In this document: piece after piece, positions 19,780-30,053 of the stretch | Numbering within the stretch: the first letter of the stretch is position 1 | How the letters are laid out: each line of letters opens with the position of its first letter | DNA from: a bacterium | Lineage (GTDB): Bacteria > Muiribacteriota > UBA9980 | DNA length: 50,963 nt | Direction: 5' to 3' | Assembly (NCBI GenBank): GCA_029571125.1 | Contig: JAKPTH010000283.1 | Location: 1 to 50,963 of the forward strand | The notes under the pieces: model-generated | Databases searched by the model: none | What the model saw: only the letters and a program-made list of their open reading frames with translations | What the model was told of the DNA's origin: nothing | Program-made: the position numbers and the translations under genes

Positions 19780-20724
19780 TTAGTTTAATATTATCCCTGC
19801 GTTAATTTTATTTCCTCTTAAAAAAGAGTCGAAACTCTGGATATTGCGCGAAGCGAGCTGAAGGGTCTTTACGCTGAGGGCGCCTTTTTCTCCGCAGGCT
19901 ATTATAAATCCTTTTTTTTCATCGGCCGTAATGACCGTGCCGGGCGCCAAATCGTGGCCGGAAAATCCGGATACGGGTTCCGCCTCGTGGATTTTAATCA
20001 TTTCGGAATTGAAAAAAGCGTAGGCGGACGGCCAGCTGTAAAGGCCGCGGACGAGATCGGCAATCGCTTTCGGTGACCGGCTCCAGTCGATCTTTCCCAT
20101 AGCTTTGTCGATTTTCTTAAAATAAGTGGCGGCGTTATCGTCCTGCGGGGTTCTTCGAACCGTTCCGCAGTCTATCATTCCCGCGGCGCGGCATAAAAGG
20201 TCCGCGCCCATAAAGGATAATTTGTCATGGAGGGTTTTGGCGTTATCGGAAGGCAGTATATCGCATTTTTCCTGTAATATGATATCGCCCGCGTCGAGTT
20301 TTTTGACCAGATATATTATGCTGACGCCGGTAACGGTTTCGCCGTTTAAGAGGGCCCACTGGTAAGGGGCCACGCCTCTATATGCCGGAAGCAGTGAAGG
20401 GTGGACGTTAACGATGCGGTCTTTAAATTCCGCAAGTATTTTATCGCCGATTATCTTGCCGTAAGCTACGACCGCGAGCAGGTCGGCGCCTGAAGATTTT
20501 AGTATTTCTAAAGTTTCTTCGGAGTTGAATTTTTCGGGCTGATAAACAGGCAAACCGAGTTCCAGCGCGGCCGATTTGACGGGAGACGGCTTAAGCTTAA
20601 GCTGGCGCCCGGAAGGCTGGTCGGGGTTCGTTATTACCGCGCACACCTTATGCTCCGGCGAGGCCGCGAGCGCTTTGAGCGACGGCACGGCGAATTCGGG
20701 CGTTCCAAGGAAAAATATCTTCAT
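19780..20724 (-). CDS. fmt: Methionyl-tRNA formyltransferase
   Basis: MKIFFLGTPEFAVPSLKAL, VITNPDQPSGR, VNVHPSLLPAYRGVAPYQWALLNGETVTGVSIIYLVKKLDAGDI. Confidence 0.98.
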   Translation of the reverse strand: MKIFFLGTPEFAVPSLKALAASPEHKVCAVITNPDQPSGRQLKLKPSPVKSAALELGLPVYQPEKFNSEETLEILKSSGADLLAVVAYGKIIGDKILAEFKDRIVNVHPSLLPAYRGVAPYQWALLNGETVTGVSIIYLVKKLDAGDIILQEKCDILPSDNAKTLHDKLSFMGADLLCRAAGMIDCGTVRRTPQDDNAATYFKKIDKAMGKIDWSRSPKAIADLVRGLYSWPSAYAFFNSEMIKIHEAEPVSGFSGHDLAPGTVITADEKKGFIIACGEKGALSVKTLQLASRNIQSFDSFLRGNKINAGIILN

Positions 20725-21233
20725 CTGGCCTTCTGCACCGCTACTTTCATTCCGGCTTTTTTAAGGAGCTTTTCGACGGCCGGTTTGTCTTTGGGCTGGA
20801 GCCTGTCTATGAACAGAACGCCCGAAAGATGGTCGAGCTCGTGCTGAACCACGCGGGCTTCCATGCCGGTGACTTCTTTTTCGTACTTATAGCCGTCGAG
20901 ATCGAAAGCTTTAAACTTTACCGAGGCGGGTCTTATAATTTCAGCAGTTATGTCGGGGACGGAAAGGCATCCTTCTTCGTAAGCGGACATCTGCTCCGAA
21001 CATGATAATATTTCCGGATTTATGAGAACAACCGGGCCGTTTCCCGCGTCGTAAACGACGAGCTTCAATGATACGCCTATCTGCGGAGCGGCCAGACCCA
21101 CGCCGGGAGCTTTATACATCGTCTGGATCATATTTTCGGCCAGCGCCTTATACTGCGAATAAGGCTTAGCGCAGTCGGCCGCTTTCTGCCGGAGCACTTT
21201 GTCGGTGCATACGTATATCGGTAATATGGTCAT
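20721..21233 (-). CDS. def: Peptide deformylase
   Basis: APGVGLAAPQIGV, EEGCLSVPDI, VVQHELDHLSGVLFIDRL. Confidence 0.98.
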   Translation of the reverse strand: MTILPIYVCTDKVLRQKAADCAKPYSQYKALAENMIQTMYKAPGVGLAAPQIGVSLKLVVYDAGNGPVVLINPEILSCSEQMSAYEEGCLSVPDITAEIIRPASVKFKAFDLDGYKYEKEVTGMEARVVQHELDHLSGVLFIDRLQPKDKPAVEKLLKKAGMKVAVQKAR

Positions 21234-21288
21234 TAATAATCTCCTCTTTGAACGGATAATTTATAATTTCAACCAGATTAATCAGCTT

Positions 21289-23556
21289 TCAAAAAGTGTT
21301 ATTCGGCGAAACGTCAACCGATATTTTAACACATTGTTTTTTATTTGTAAAACTATATTTTTTGAGAATATCCAGCAGGCTGTCCCTTATTATTTCTTCG
21401 GAACCGGCGTATATGAAGATATTATACCTGTAAATATTTTGGATTTTAGCCACCAGAGAAGGCGCCGGACCTGTAAGCCTTATCCCGCCCTCGCCCGCCG
21501 ATTTTATTCTCTCGTTTATTTCTCCGGCGAGCGCGGCGGCCGTCTCCAGTATGAGCGTTTCCTCAGGATGGGCGAAGCTTATTTTTATCATTTTGCTGAA
21601 CGGCGGATAAAAAAGCCCTTTCCTTACGGCCGCTTCGTTCTGGTAAAAAGAGGTAAAATCGCTCGCGGCGGCGCATGTTATGGCGTAATTATCGGGGTTA
21701 TAGGTCTGTATAACGCATTCGCCTTCGGTTTCGCCGCGGCCCGTCCGGCCGATTACCTGGCATAGTATCTGGAACGTGCGTTCGGAGGCGAACATGTCGG
21801 GCATGTTCAGCATCGTGTCGGCAGATATTACGCCTACCAGGGTGATGTTATGGAAATCGAATCCCTTGGCTATCATTTGCGTGCCGATAAGAACGTCGAT
21901 TTTTTTCTTGGCGAAGTCGTCGAGTATTTTAGAGCTTATCTTCTTGCTGGTCAGTATATCCGAATCAAGGCGCGCCACGCGCGCGTCCGGAAATTTTATC
22001 CTGAATTCCTCTTCCACTTTTTCGGTTCCGGCCCCGAAAAACCTTATATACTGGCTGTCGCATTGCGGGCATCTGGACGGGGCCTTTTTCACCGCCGAGC
22101 AGTAATGGCATAAAAGCGTCTGCTGCTGCATGTGAAAGGTCATGGACACCGAGCAGTCGTCGCATTTTACGACATATCCGCAGGCCCGGCATAAAACGAA
22201 AGTGCTGTGGCCGCGCCTGTTTAAAAACAGGAGGCTCTGCTGGCGCTTCTGAAGCCTGTCGTTAATTTTTTCGCTCAATAGAGCCGAAAACATCGATTTG
22301 TTTTTATTGTCTATAAATTCCCGGCCCATATCCACGATATGGCATTCGGGCATCGGACGGTTCTCGACGCGTTTTTCGAGTTTAATTAAAGACGGAAATT
22401 CCCCGCAACGGCCGTTCTGGACGGCATCGTGATAGCTGTCTATCGAAGGCGTAGCCGTTCCAGAAACCAGGACGCCGTTACTTATTTTAAGGCGCATCTT
22501 AGCCACTTCGCGGGCGTCGTATTTTATCGCCGAATCCTGCTTATACGACGAATCGTGCTCTTCGTCGATTATAACGCAGCCGAGCTGATCGAAAGGCGCG
22601 AAAACGGCCGAGCGCGCCCCCAGAAGTATCTTGATCTTCCCGTCGGCGATCTGAGAATATATGGCGTCTTTCTGCGCCTTCGTGACGAGCGAATGCCATA
22701 TGGCGAGCCTGTCGTCGAAGGCCTTCTGGTAGCGGTGCTTCAAATGCTCGGTAAGAGCTATTTCCGGCACCAGCACTATCGCCGTTTTTCCGGCGTTTAA
22801 AATTTCCTTAATGATTTCGATATATACTTCTGTTTTTCCCGAGCCCGTGACGCCGAATATCAGGCTTTCGTGATATTCGCCTTTATTTATATAATGCGTC
22901 ACGTTAGCTATGGCCGCCTTCTGTTCGGGCGTAAACTCTATTCCCCTGTCGTCGCCGAGCTTATAAACCAGAGGGCCGGCCGCCCCGTAGTCGAACTTGC
23001 GCGGATCTAAAGATTTTGCGGCGTATTTAAGGCCTATCAGCTTGGAAAGCGAGTTCTTAACGGTAACTCGGGTTGAAAGCAGGCTTTTTTCGATATTTTT
23101 AATATCCGAAGCGCCGTGGTTATATAAAAATTGTATTACGAGCCTGTCGGTTTTATTCAGCGAGCGGTCTTTTATAGCCTCGAAAACGTCGGCTTTTCGG
23201 TTAAAATCGTAAAAAGGCTCGATCTTTTCATTCTGGTACGAAAGCGAGGGCGGGAATATCATTTCAAGCGCCATTCCCTGGGCGCAAAGATATTTTTCGG
23301 AAATCATTTCGGAAAGGCGCATCAGGTCTTCGGGCAGCGGAGCGCCTTCGACTATATCGTAAACGGGCTTCACCAGGGAAGGATCGTAATCGCATGTTTC
23401 GCAGCACGAAATCACGTAGGCCGCGACGGGGTCGGCCTGGTTTTTTATATTAACTAAAACCCTGCTGCCGCGGGTTACGAGCCCTGAGTATTTGTCGGGA
23501 ATTTTATAGGTATAAAGCTGGTCTACCGGAATGGAAACTGCTACTTTACAATACAT
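21289..23556 (-). CDS. priA: Primosomal replication protein N' (helicase)
   Basis: FGVTGSGKTEVYIEII, LVPEIALTEHL, VIIDEEHDSSYKQD, zinc-binding Cys pairs (CRACGYVVKCDDCSV, LLCHYCSAVKKAPSRCPQCDS). Confidence 0.97.
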   Translation of the reverse strand: MYCKVAVSIPVDQLYTYKIPDKYSGLVTRGSRVLVNIKNQADPVAAYVISCCETCDYDPSLVKPVYDIVEGAPLPEDLMRLSEMISEKYLCAQGMALEMIFPPSLSYQNEKIEPFYDFNRKADVFEAIKDRSLNKTDRLVIQFLYNHGASDIKNIEKSLLSTRVTVKNSLSKLIGLKYAAKSLDPRKFDYGAAGPLVYKLGDDRGIEFTPEQKAAIANVTHYINKGEYHESLIFGVTGSGKTEVYIEIIKEILNAGKTAIVLVPEIALTEHLKHRYQKAFDDRLAIWHSLVTKAQKDAIYSQIADGKIKILLGARSAVFAPFDQLGCVIIDEEHDSSYKQDSAIKYDAREVAKMRLKISNGVLVSGTATPSIDSYHDAVQNGRCGEFPSLIKLEKRVENRPMPECHIVDMGREFIDNKNKSMFSALLSEKINDRLQKRQQSLLFLNRRGHSTFVLCRACGYVVKCDDCSVSMTFHMQQQTLLCHYCSAVKKAPSRCPQCDSQYIRFFGAGTEKVEEEFRIKFPDARVARLDSDILTSKKISSKILDDFAKKKIDVLIGTQMIAKGFDFHNITLVGVISADTMLNMPDMFASERTFQILCQVIGRTGRGETEGECVIQTYNPDNYAITCAAASDFTSFYQNEAAVRKGLFYPPFSKMIKISFAHPEETLILETAAALAGEINERIKSAGEGGIRLTGPAPSLVAKIQNIYRYNIFIYAGSEEIIRDSLLDILKKYSFTNKKQCVKISVDVSPNNTF

Positions 23557-24775
23557 CTGGCTTTTTTCTTTTCTCTTTTTTCATGAGCGCCTCTATATTT
23601 TCTAAAATTATTTCGGCGCACTCGAGCTTGGTGGCTTTTTCGAAATCGGCCGGAGAATTTTCCAGGCCTTTTTTTATTATGGTTATCTTATTGAAATCAG
23701 ATGCGAAGCCCGTTTCCTTTGTTGACACGTCGTTTAGAACTATCATGTCCATGGATTTAGCCTTCATCTTCCGAACTGCGTTTTCGAGATGGTTGTTATC
23801 TTCGGCTGCGAAGCCCACGACGATCTGCTTTTTCTTCTTTTTTGCCGCCGCTTTTAAAATATCTTCGGTCGCGGCTAATTTTAAACCGCCGTTATTTATT
23901 ATATCGATCTTGGCCGCTTTTTTAGAAAGTTTCCCGCTGAACGTAAAATCGCAGGGCGCGGCGGCGGAAATCAGAACGTGCGCGCCGTCGAAGTTGCCGA
24001 TGACCGCGTCGAGCATTTCTTTTGTAGTTACCACGTTTATTATTTCGCCGATTCCGGCTGGGGGCTTTATGCTTACCGGGCCGCTTATCAGGGTTACCCG
24101 CGCGCCGGCTTTTACCGAAGCTTCCGCGAGGGCGTATCCCATGCGGCCCGTGGAAGGATTGCTCAAAAATCTTACGGTGTCTATGTATTCACGGGTAGGC
24201 CCTGCCGTGATGATTATATTTTTACCGGCGAGCGGCGATTTTTTAACGGGCGCCGCCAGCGCTTCTATGCGCCCTATAATTTCTTCTACCGGCGCCATGC
24301 GGCCGCGGCCGCTCACGCCGCACGCGAGATATCCTTCGGCCGGCTCTATTATATCGTAATTTTTTAATTTTCTGAGCTTATCCAGGTTTTCTATTAAAAC
24401 GGGGTTTTCATACATCCTGGTATTCATAGCCGGAGCTATCAGAACTGGTTTTCTGCACGCGGCCGCGAGGGTGGTCACGGCGTCGTCGGCGATGCCGCAG
24501 GCTATTTTAGATATGAGGTTATAGCTCGCCGGGGCCGCCACCAGAACGTCGCACCACTCCGTAAGAGCGATATGGGCGATAACGGCGTCATCCGCAAATA
24601 AATCGGTAACCACTTCGTTTCGCGACAGCGACTTGAACGGCACCCTGGTGACTATTTTCTGAGCGTTACCGGTCATGGCGACCACTATCTCGTGGCCGGC
24701 CTGCTTGAGTTTCGAAACCAGGTCGAGTGATTTATAAGCCGCTATTGAAGAAGAAACGCAAAGCAGTACGTTCAA
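23546..24775 (-). CDS. coaBC: Bifunctional phosphopantothenoylcysteine decarboxylase/phosphopantothenate-cysteine ligase
   Basis: VLLCVSSSIAAYKSLDLVSKLK, APAMNTRMYENP, ITAGPTREYIDTVRFLSNPSTGRMGYALAEA, VGFAAED. Confidence 0.97.
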   Translation of the reverse strand: MNVLLCVSSSIAAYKSLDLVSKLKQAGHEIVVAMTGNAQKIVTRVPFKSLSRNEVVTDLFADDAVIAHIALTEWCDVLVAAPASYNLISKIACGIADDAVTTLAAACRKPVLIAPAMNTRMYENPVLIENLDKLRKLKNYDIIEPAEGYLACGVSGRGRMAPVEEIIGRIEALAAPVKKSPLAGKNIIITAGPTREYIDTVRFLSNPSTGRMGYALAEASVKAGARVTLISGPVSIKPPAGIGEIINVVTTKEMLDAVIGNFDGAHVLISAAAPCDFTFSGKLSKKAAKIDIINNGGLKLAATEDILKAAAKKKKKQIVVGFAAEDNNHLENAVRKMKAKSMDMIVLNDVSTKETGFASDFNKITIIKKGLENSPADFEKATKLECAEIILENIEALMKKEKRKKPDVL

Positions 24776-24782
24776 AACTATA

Positions 24783-25349
24783 TCATCCTTTTTTCATATT
24801 CTCTTCGATGATGCTTTCGCATTCGTCGACCGCCTGCGCGAGGTCGGTATTTTTAACGATATAATCGTATTTCGAGGACATTTCGATTTCCTGTATGGCG
24901 TTATGTATGCGCCTTTCGATTACGTCCTCGGAATCGGTATGACGTTTAAAGAGCCTCTGCCTGAGTTCTTCTATGGAAGGAGGGGCTATGAAAATCAAAA
25001 CTGCGTCCGGATAATTTTTTTTGATATTCTGAGCGCCGCGCGTGTCTATATCCAGCAGCACGTTTATTCCTCTGGCAACGGCGTTTTCTATCTGCTCCCT
25101 GGGAGTGCCGTAATAATTGTCATGCACTTTCGCATGTTCTACGAAAGCGTTTTGCCCTATAAGTTTTTCGAACTCCTCGACCGTCGTGAATTTATATTCG
25201 CGCCCGTCAAGCTCGCCGCAGCGGATGGGCCTGGTGGTCATGGATATTGAATATACGATGCTGTCCTTGAATTTGTCGAGTATCGCATGCGCTATGGTGC
25301 TTTTGCCGACGCCTGAAGGCCCCGATATAACGTAAAGTCTCGCGCCCAT
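24783..25349 (-). CDS. gmk: Guanylate kinase
   Basis: LYVISGPSGVGKSTI, SISMTTRPIRCGELDGREYKF, LLDIDTRGAQNIKK. Confidence 0.97.
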   Translation of the reverse strand: MGARLYVISGPSGVGKSTIAHAILDKFKDSIVYSISMTTRPIRCGELDGREYKFTTVEEFEKLIGQNAFVEHAKVHDNYYGTPREQIENAVARGINVLLDIDTRGAQNIKKNYPDAVLIFIAPPSIEELRQRLFKRHTDSEDVIERRIHNAIQEIEMSSKYDYIVKNTDLAQAVDECESIIEENMKKG

Positions 25350-25675
25350 TACTCATCGTCCTCTTCTTGAGCCGCGCCGTCGGAATCGTCTTCGGCGGCT
25401 TCTTCGAAAGCTTCTTCTTTTTCGAATTTAACTTCCTTATCCAGCAGCCTGCCCGCTGAAGTTTCAGGCTGAACGGCGGAAAGCACCACATGATTCGAGT
25501 CGGTAATTATTATAGCGCGAGTGCGCCTGCCGTGAGTGGCGTCGATAAGCATTCCGCGTTCGCGGGCGTCTTCTTTGAGTCTTTTCATCGGAGCGGAATC
25601 GGGGCTGACTATCGCTATAATTCTGTTCGCCAGCACTACGTTTCCGAAACCTACATTGAGCAACTTGATATTCAA
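25349..25675 (-). CDS. remA: RemA-like (DUF370) regulatory protein with acidic C-terminal tail
   Basis: [72 protein letters not shown]; tail [18 protein letters not shown]. Confidence 0.92.
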   Translation of the reverse strand: MNIKLLNVGFGNVVLANRIIAIVSPDSAPMKRLKEDARERGMLIDATHGRRTRAIIITDSNHVVLSAVQPETSAGRLLDKEVKFEKEEAFEEAAEDDSDGAAQEEDDE

Positions 25676-25752
25676 ATTAATTCTCCTTAAACCGAATACA
25701 CTGACTATCCTATATCCGAAAATCCCGGAATACCGGAAAACATCATATATTC

Positions 25753-25781
25753 ATAATATTTGTTATTTTTTCGTTCTTCAA
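25753..25781 (-). promoter_or_regulatory. Sigma70-type promoter for the remA...mfd run (TTGAAG-N17-TATTAT)
   Basis: Reverse complement reads TTGAAG aacgaaaaaataacaaa TATTAT. Confidence 0.65.
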
Positions 25782-25828
25782 TACTTTAAAAAGATTCTGC
25801 GGCTGTTATGCTAAATATTGCGCTTGCT

Positions 25829-27181
25829 TTATTTTTTCGTTTCAGCGCCTGCCGATAGAATATTGACGAGCCCCTGGGCGACCACCCTTACGAATTCATG
25901 GAGCATTTCGGGGTTCAGGTTTTCGAGATGGTCGGTCGTTTTGTGATAATGAGGGTTCGCGCCGTATTCGTCTTCTATGAAAAGAAAAGCCGGAACGCCC
26001 GCGTTTATAAACGAAACGTGATCGCTGCCCCATACGTTGTACGACATGGTTATCTTAAGTTTTCCGCTCGCCTTCGCGACCGCCAGAAAATTTGATACGA
26101 AAGGATCGTAAGTCTGCCTGGTCTGCCACAGCGAAGATATGGGGGCGGTTTTATCGAAGCCTATCATATCGAGATTGACCATGCCGAGGACTTTAGTAAT
26201 TTCGCCGCCGGCTTTAAGCTGGCTCACATAAGCCTTGCTGCCGCGGAGGCCGAGCTCTTCTCCAGCGAAAAGGACGAATCTGACTTTATGCGCGAAAGGA
26301 TATTTAGATATTATATTGGCCACTTCCATAGCGCCCGCGGAACCGCTGGCGTTGTCGTCGGCGCCGGGAGCTTCGACCGACGGGTTCGGCGCCATGGCGT
26401 CGAGATGGCCGCCTACGACATAGAACCCTTCATTTTTTTGCGGAGCGGGAGATTTTTTCTGCGCGACAACGTTGTACTGTTTTTTTCCGCCGTCGAGGTA
26501 TTCTACGAGCCGGGCTTCGAATCCGAGTTTTTTAAATTCTTCGACCGCGAAGTTGGCGGCGTCGAGGTAGCCCTGCGAATAAGAATATCTGGTTTTATAA
26601 TTTTCGAAAGTTTTGATATAGTTTTTTATCCTGTTAAGATCGACGCTTACCGTTTCGGCGTCTTTGATTTCGGGGATATCGATATATCTTTCGTTAACGG
26701 CAGCGCGTATATTCTGCCTGAGCGATTCGAGCTTGAAGTGGTTGCTTTCTTTTTTCGCGATCTGATTTAAAACGCTGGGCGGCGCCTGGAATATAATATG
26801 GGCGCCCGACTCGTAAATCACTTTTACGTCTTCGGCGAATTCGTCAAGCGGCGAATCCATTCCGCGTTTGATGGCGAGCATGGGTTCGCTTAACTTATTA
26901 TCTGTAAGAGCGGATTTTTTTACGACGGCCTGAGCCGGAATGCGGGGCATTTTGCCGCTTTCGTACGATATGAAAAAGTCGTTATCCAGTTCGCACCAGT
27001 AGCTCATGTTTTTATCGTCTTTAAATCTTGAAAGATCTGCCGTTTCGACCTGGCTGATATCGAGCACCATATGCCTCAAAGCGGTTTTAACGCCTAAATT
27101 ACCGATTTCATCGGCCGCGAAAGCCGGCGCTAAATTTAAAATAATGGCAACCAGAGCTAATAACAAAGATAAACGACGCAT
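25829..27181 (-). CDS. Secreted M28-family zinc aminopeptidase
   Basis: Signal peptide; VVGGHLDAMAPNP...APGADDNASGSAGAMEVANII, RFVLFAGEELGLRGSKAYV, NLDMIGF, SDHVSFINAGVPAFLFIEDE. Confidence 0.93.
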   Translation of the reverse strand: MRRLSLLLALVAIILNLAPAFAADEIGNLGVKTALRHMVLDISQVETADLSRFKDDKNMSYWCELDNDFFISYESGKMPRIPAQAVVKKSALTDNKLSEPMLAIKRGMDSPLDEFAEDVKVIYESGAHIIFQAPPSVLNQIAKKESNHFKLESLRQNIRAAVNERYIDIPEIKDAETVSVDLNRIKNYIKTFENYKTRYSYSQGYLDAANFAVEEFKKLGFEARLVEYLDGGKKQYNVVAQKKSPAPQKNEGFYVVGGHLDAMAPNPSVEAPGADDNASGSAGAMEVANIISKYPFAHKVRFVLFAGEELGLRGSKAYVSQLKAGGEITKVLGMVNLDMIGFDKTAPISSLWQTRQTYDPFVSNFLAVAKASGKLKITMSYNVWGSDHVSFINAGVPAFLFIEDEYGANPHYHKTTDHLENLNPEMLHEFVRVVAQGLVNILSAGAETKK

Positions 27182-27274
27182 ATTCCGCTCCTTTAATATT
27201 TGATTATTTAATAAATCGATTCCGACGCCGGTGATGTATTTATGATCTATATATACTATACAACGGGCGAGTTA

Positions 27275-27303
27275 ATTATACATTAAAAAGGCGGACTTGT
27301 CAA
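27275..27303 (-). promoter_or_regulatory. Perfect consensus sigma70 promoter of the M28 peptidase gene (TTGACA-N17-TATAAT)
   Basis: Reverse complement reads TTGACA agtccgcctttttaatg TATAAT. Confidence 0.9.
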
Positions 27304-27333
27304 TTTCAATTCGGCTTTTCGATGCGGCTTTTT

Positions 27334-28080
27334 TTAAAGCCGCCGGGCGGCCGCCAGGTCTTTAAAATCATTGATTTCTTTATAAAGCGAACCGCATTTT
27401 AGCTTCAAATTATCCTGATCGAACCGGCCGTCGTAAGTCAGGGACCCGTTTTCCATATAAATAAGCCTTTCGGAAACAGCCAGGGCGAAGTGGATATCCT
27501 GAGTCACTATTATTTTCGACTTCTTATAACCCGCAAGTGTTTCGATTAATTTGAGCTTGCTTACGTAATCGAGATTGGACGAAGGCTCGTCCAGCATTAA
27601 AACTTCGGGTTCTATAACCATCACAGAAGCAAGGGCCAGCCGTTTTTTCTGGCCGAAGCTCAGATGCTGCGGCTCTAATTTCATGAACTTTTCAAGGCCG
27701 AGCGAGACTGAATAAAAGTTTAATTTTTCCTCGGCCCCGGCGCGAGAGACGCCTAAATTTTTAAGGGCGAATAAAATTTCCTCTTCGACGGTATCGCAGA
27801 ACAGCTGATTTTCAGGGTTTTGAAAAACCAGATTTACCTTTTTATAAAGCGTACTATCGTCGAATTCTTTAAGAGGCAGGCCGGAAATTTTTATATCGCC
27901 GGAATAATTCTTTAAAACTCCTGCAATCGCAAGTAAAAGTGTGGACTTTCCCGCGCCGTTAGGCCCCATTATAGAAACGGTTTCGCCTTCGTTTATTTCA
28001 AAGGAAACGCCGTCGATTATAAGTGCGCCGCCTGCGTCATAAGACAATTTTAAATTTTCGATTTCGATTATCTTCTTCAT
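27334..28080 (-). CDS. cbiO: Energy-coupling factor ABC transporter ATPase (Co/Ni type)
   Basis: Walker A GPNGAGKSTLL, Q-loop FQNPENQLF, signature LSFGQKKRLALASV, Walker B VLMLDEPSSNLD. Confidence 0.95.
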   Translation of the reverse strand: MKKIIEIENLKLSYDAGGALIIDGVSFEINEGETVSIMGPNGAGKSTLLLAIAGVLKNYSGDIKISGLPLKEFDDSTLYKKVNLVFQNPENQLFCDTVEEEILFALKNLGVSRAGAEEKLNFYSVSLGLEKFMKLEPQHLSFGQKKRLALASVMVIEPEVLMLDEPSSNLDYVSKLKLIETLAGYKKSKIIVTQDIHFALAVSERLIYMENGSLTYDGRFDQDNLKLKCGSLYKEINDFKDLAAARRL

Positions 28081-28118
28081 ATCTTTAAATCAATTCCATT
28101 TAGACGAACGGTTTCAAG

Positions 28119-28940
28119 CTATATGTAAAAGCAAAATGCCGTAAAGGCAAAAAAAATGGCCGTAAATTTATAATCGCCGGAATTTAAAGCGGGAGCCGGA
28201 TAAAATTCTTCTTTAAATGCCGCGTTAAAACCGCCGCCCCTGAGTTTCATGGCCAGATTGTTGTTTTCGGCGCGGTCGAAGCTTTTTATAAAAAGAGCCG
28301 AAAACATCATCGCAAAAGTCTTAATGCTCATCATGTTTTTGGGTTTAAAAAATCTCAGCCTGGAAGAAAATTCCATAATCAAAAGCTCGTTTATAAAATC
28401 CTGAAGGTAACGCCAGGTATTTTTAAAAAGCCTCACGAATACGGCCGGAAATTTAAAAACGTAAAGGGCGCCCGAAAGATCGTTAAACGAAGTGGCCGCG
28501 CTGAAAACGATCACCGAATTAAGGCCGATAAATATCTTGAGCATAAGAGCGAGTGCGAATATCTGCTCGTAGGTCTTTATTTTTAGAAAATCGATATATA
28601 TGAAACCCAGCGCGGAATCTTTCAGAACGTCATCCGGCCTGAGGCCGGAATCCATAAAAAGGCTTCCGCCCGAAATCATGCCGTAAAAAAAAACCGCGGC
28701 CGCATACAATACGAAAGGCGCCGCAGGAAGCGAGCGGCCGATAAAAGCCTTGAACGGTATTTTAGAAACGGCCGCCAGAGCGAGCGTAAAAAAAAATATA
28801 AGCAGCAGGCGTTCGGGCTTTTGGGGGGCCGCGGCGGAAGCCATTACCGGAAAAGCTATAATAAGGCCAAGTTTAAGCGCCGGATTTAACTTTTGTATCA
28901 CGCCGTCGGCGCCGTGATATTCGTCGATCTTAAAATGCAT
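28119..28940 (-). CDS. cbiQ: Energy-coupling factor transporter transmembrane protein (CbiQ/EcfT)
   Basis: HGADGVIQKLNPALKLGL, later SFDRAENNNLAMKLRGGG; multi-TM; next to cbiO. Confidence 0.9.
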   Translation of the reverse strand: MHFKIDEYHGADGVIQKLNPALKLGLIIAFPVMASAAAPQKPERLLLIFFFTLALAAVSKIPFKAFIGRSLPAAPFVLYAAAVFFYGMISGGSLFMDSGLRPDDVLKDSALGFIYIDFLKIKTYEQIFALALMLKIFIGLNSVIVFSAATSFNDLSGALYVFKFPAVFVRLFKNTWRYLQDFINELLIMEFSSRLRFFKPKNMMSIKTFAMMFSALFIKSFDRAENNNLAMKLRGGGFNAAFKEEFYPAPALNSGDYKFTAIFFAFTAFCFYI

Positions 28941-28991
28941 GGCTATTCAGCCGCCGGGCGGCACGCAGACGTCAAAAAGATTGCAGCCCTC

Positions 28992-29435
28992 TTATTTTTC
29001 ACTGAAATGCTCCTCGTAAAGCAGTTTGAGCTCAAGAGCGCGTTTTTTGACGACCTCCAGACGCGCGCCCGCAGCAATAACACGGTACATGGTGCCTTCC
29101 TTTTTAGAATAAGCGGCCGCTATCAGCGCAAATTCAGCGTCGCGAAAAGCGATCCATGCGAGCTGCGCTTTTTTGAGCGCCGCCCTGGTCTCTTTATCAA
29201 AATTTTCGCTCAGAAGCCTGTAATATTTATTCAACTCCGCGTCCCATTTTTTTTCGCCTTCCTCCGCTGCCGCTATCATTCCCGCGGTGGAAGGATCTTT
29301 GTCCATCATGGCGTCCACCAGCTTATCTATTTCATGCTTCGCAGTTTCGGCGTTAACCTCAACAGCGGACATGCAGGTTAAAACTATTAAGGCGACAGCC
29401 GTGAAAGAAGCCCGAATAAAAAATGATATTTTCAT
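28992..29435 (-). CDS. LprI-like (DUF1311) secreted protein
   Basis: Signal peptide; EKKWDAELNKYYRLLSENFDKETRAALKKAQLAWIAFRDAEFALIAAAY. Confidence 0.85.
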   Translation of the reverse strand: MKISFFIRASFTAVALIVLTCMSAVEVNAETAKHEIDKLVDAMMDKDPSTAGMIAAAEEGEKKWDAELNKYYRLLSENFDKETRAALKKAQLAWIAFRDAEFALIAAAYSKKEGTMYRVIAAGARLEVVKKRALELKLLYEEHFSEK

Positions 29436-29666
29436 ATATTCTCCTTATTGAATATTAAAACGTTTCAATACTTAATCCGGACGGCCGGAATGGCCGCCGC
29501 CGCGGTCCGGCGAGGCCGGATCGGATGACGAATAGCTCATAGTTTGATAAGAGGATAATTTTACTGACGGCTTGACGCCGTACGAATTGAATTCGAAGCA
29601 AAATCTCCCGCCGTAGACTTTATCCGTGAGTTTTATCGTATATATTAAGCATCCCATAAAAGACGG

Positions 29667-30053
29667 CTACCGGCATAAGTTATCGCCGGCTCCCGGCCTT
29701 GAGGACGATGCGTTTTTCCTGGCCGCCAACGGATAAAATTTAAAAAATATCAATATGAGCACGATTCCGGCAAAGCCTGAAAAAACCGTTGAAACTGATT
29801 CATTTTTAATGAAAGGGGTTTTATAATCGCCGAATATAAAATAACCCGGTTCGCCGCCTTCTTCCGTTTTAGATTTTTCGGCATCGCCCGCAGAAGAGTT
29901 TTCCGGGCCGGCCGGCGAATGTTTTTCGATAGTCCAGTCCAGCCCGTCGGGATTTTGCGAAGCCAGCGGCGAAAACATCGCAGCCACGAATGCGGCCGCA
30001 ATAATTATATAAAAAGAGTTTTTTATGACGGAACTTTTAATCGCAAAATTCAT
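29667..30053 (-). CDS. PDGLE-domain/CbiN-like accessory subunit of the Co/Ni ECF transporter
   Basis: Two TM segments flanking 'SQNPDGLDWTIEK', directly downstream of cbiM. Confidence 0.8.
   Translation of the reverse strand: MNFAIKSSVIKNSFYIIIAAAFVAAMFSPLASQNPDGLDWTIEKHSPAGPENSSAGDAEKSKTEEGGEPGYFIFGDYKTPFIKNESVSTVFSGFAGIVLILIFFKFYPLAARKNASSSRPGAGDNLCR

Noticed and set aside
27324-27343. gcggcttt-tttt-aaagccgc hairpin at the end of cbiO as a terminator
   Set aside because: Spans the cbiO stop codon but lacks a U-tract in the direction of transcription.
29472-29657. 61-aa minus-strand ORF between the PDGLE and LprI genes as a confident CDS
   Set aside because: No recognisable motif; kept only as part of an observation.
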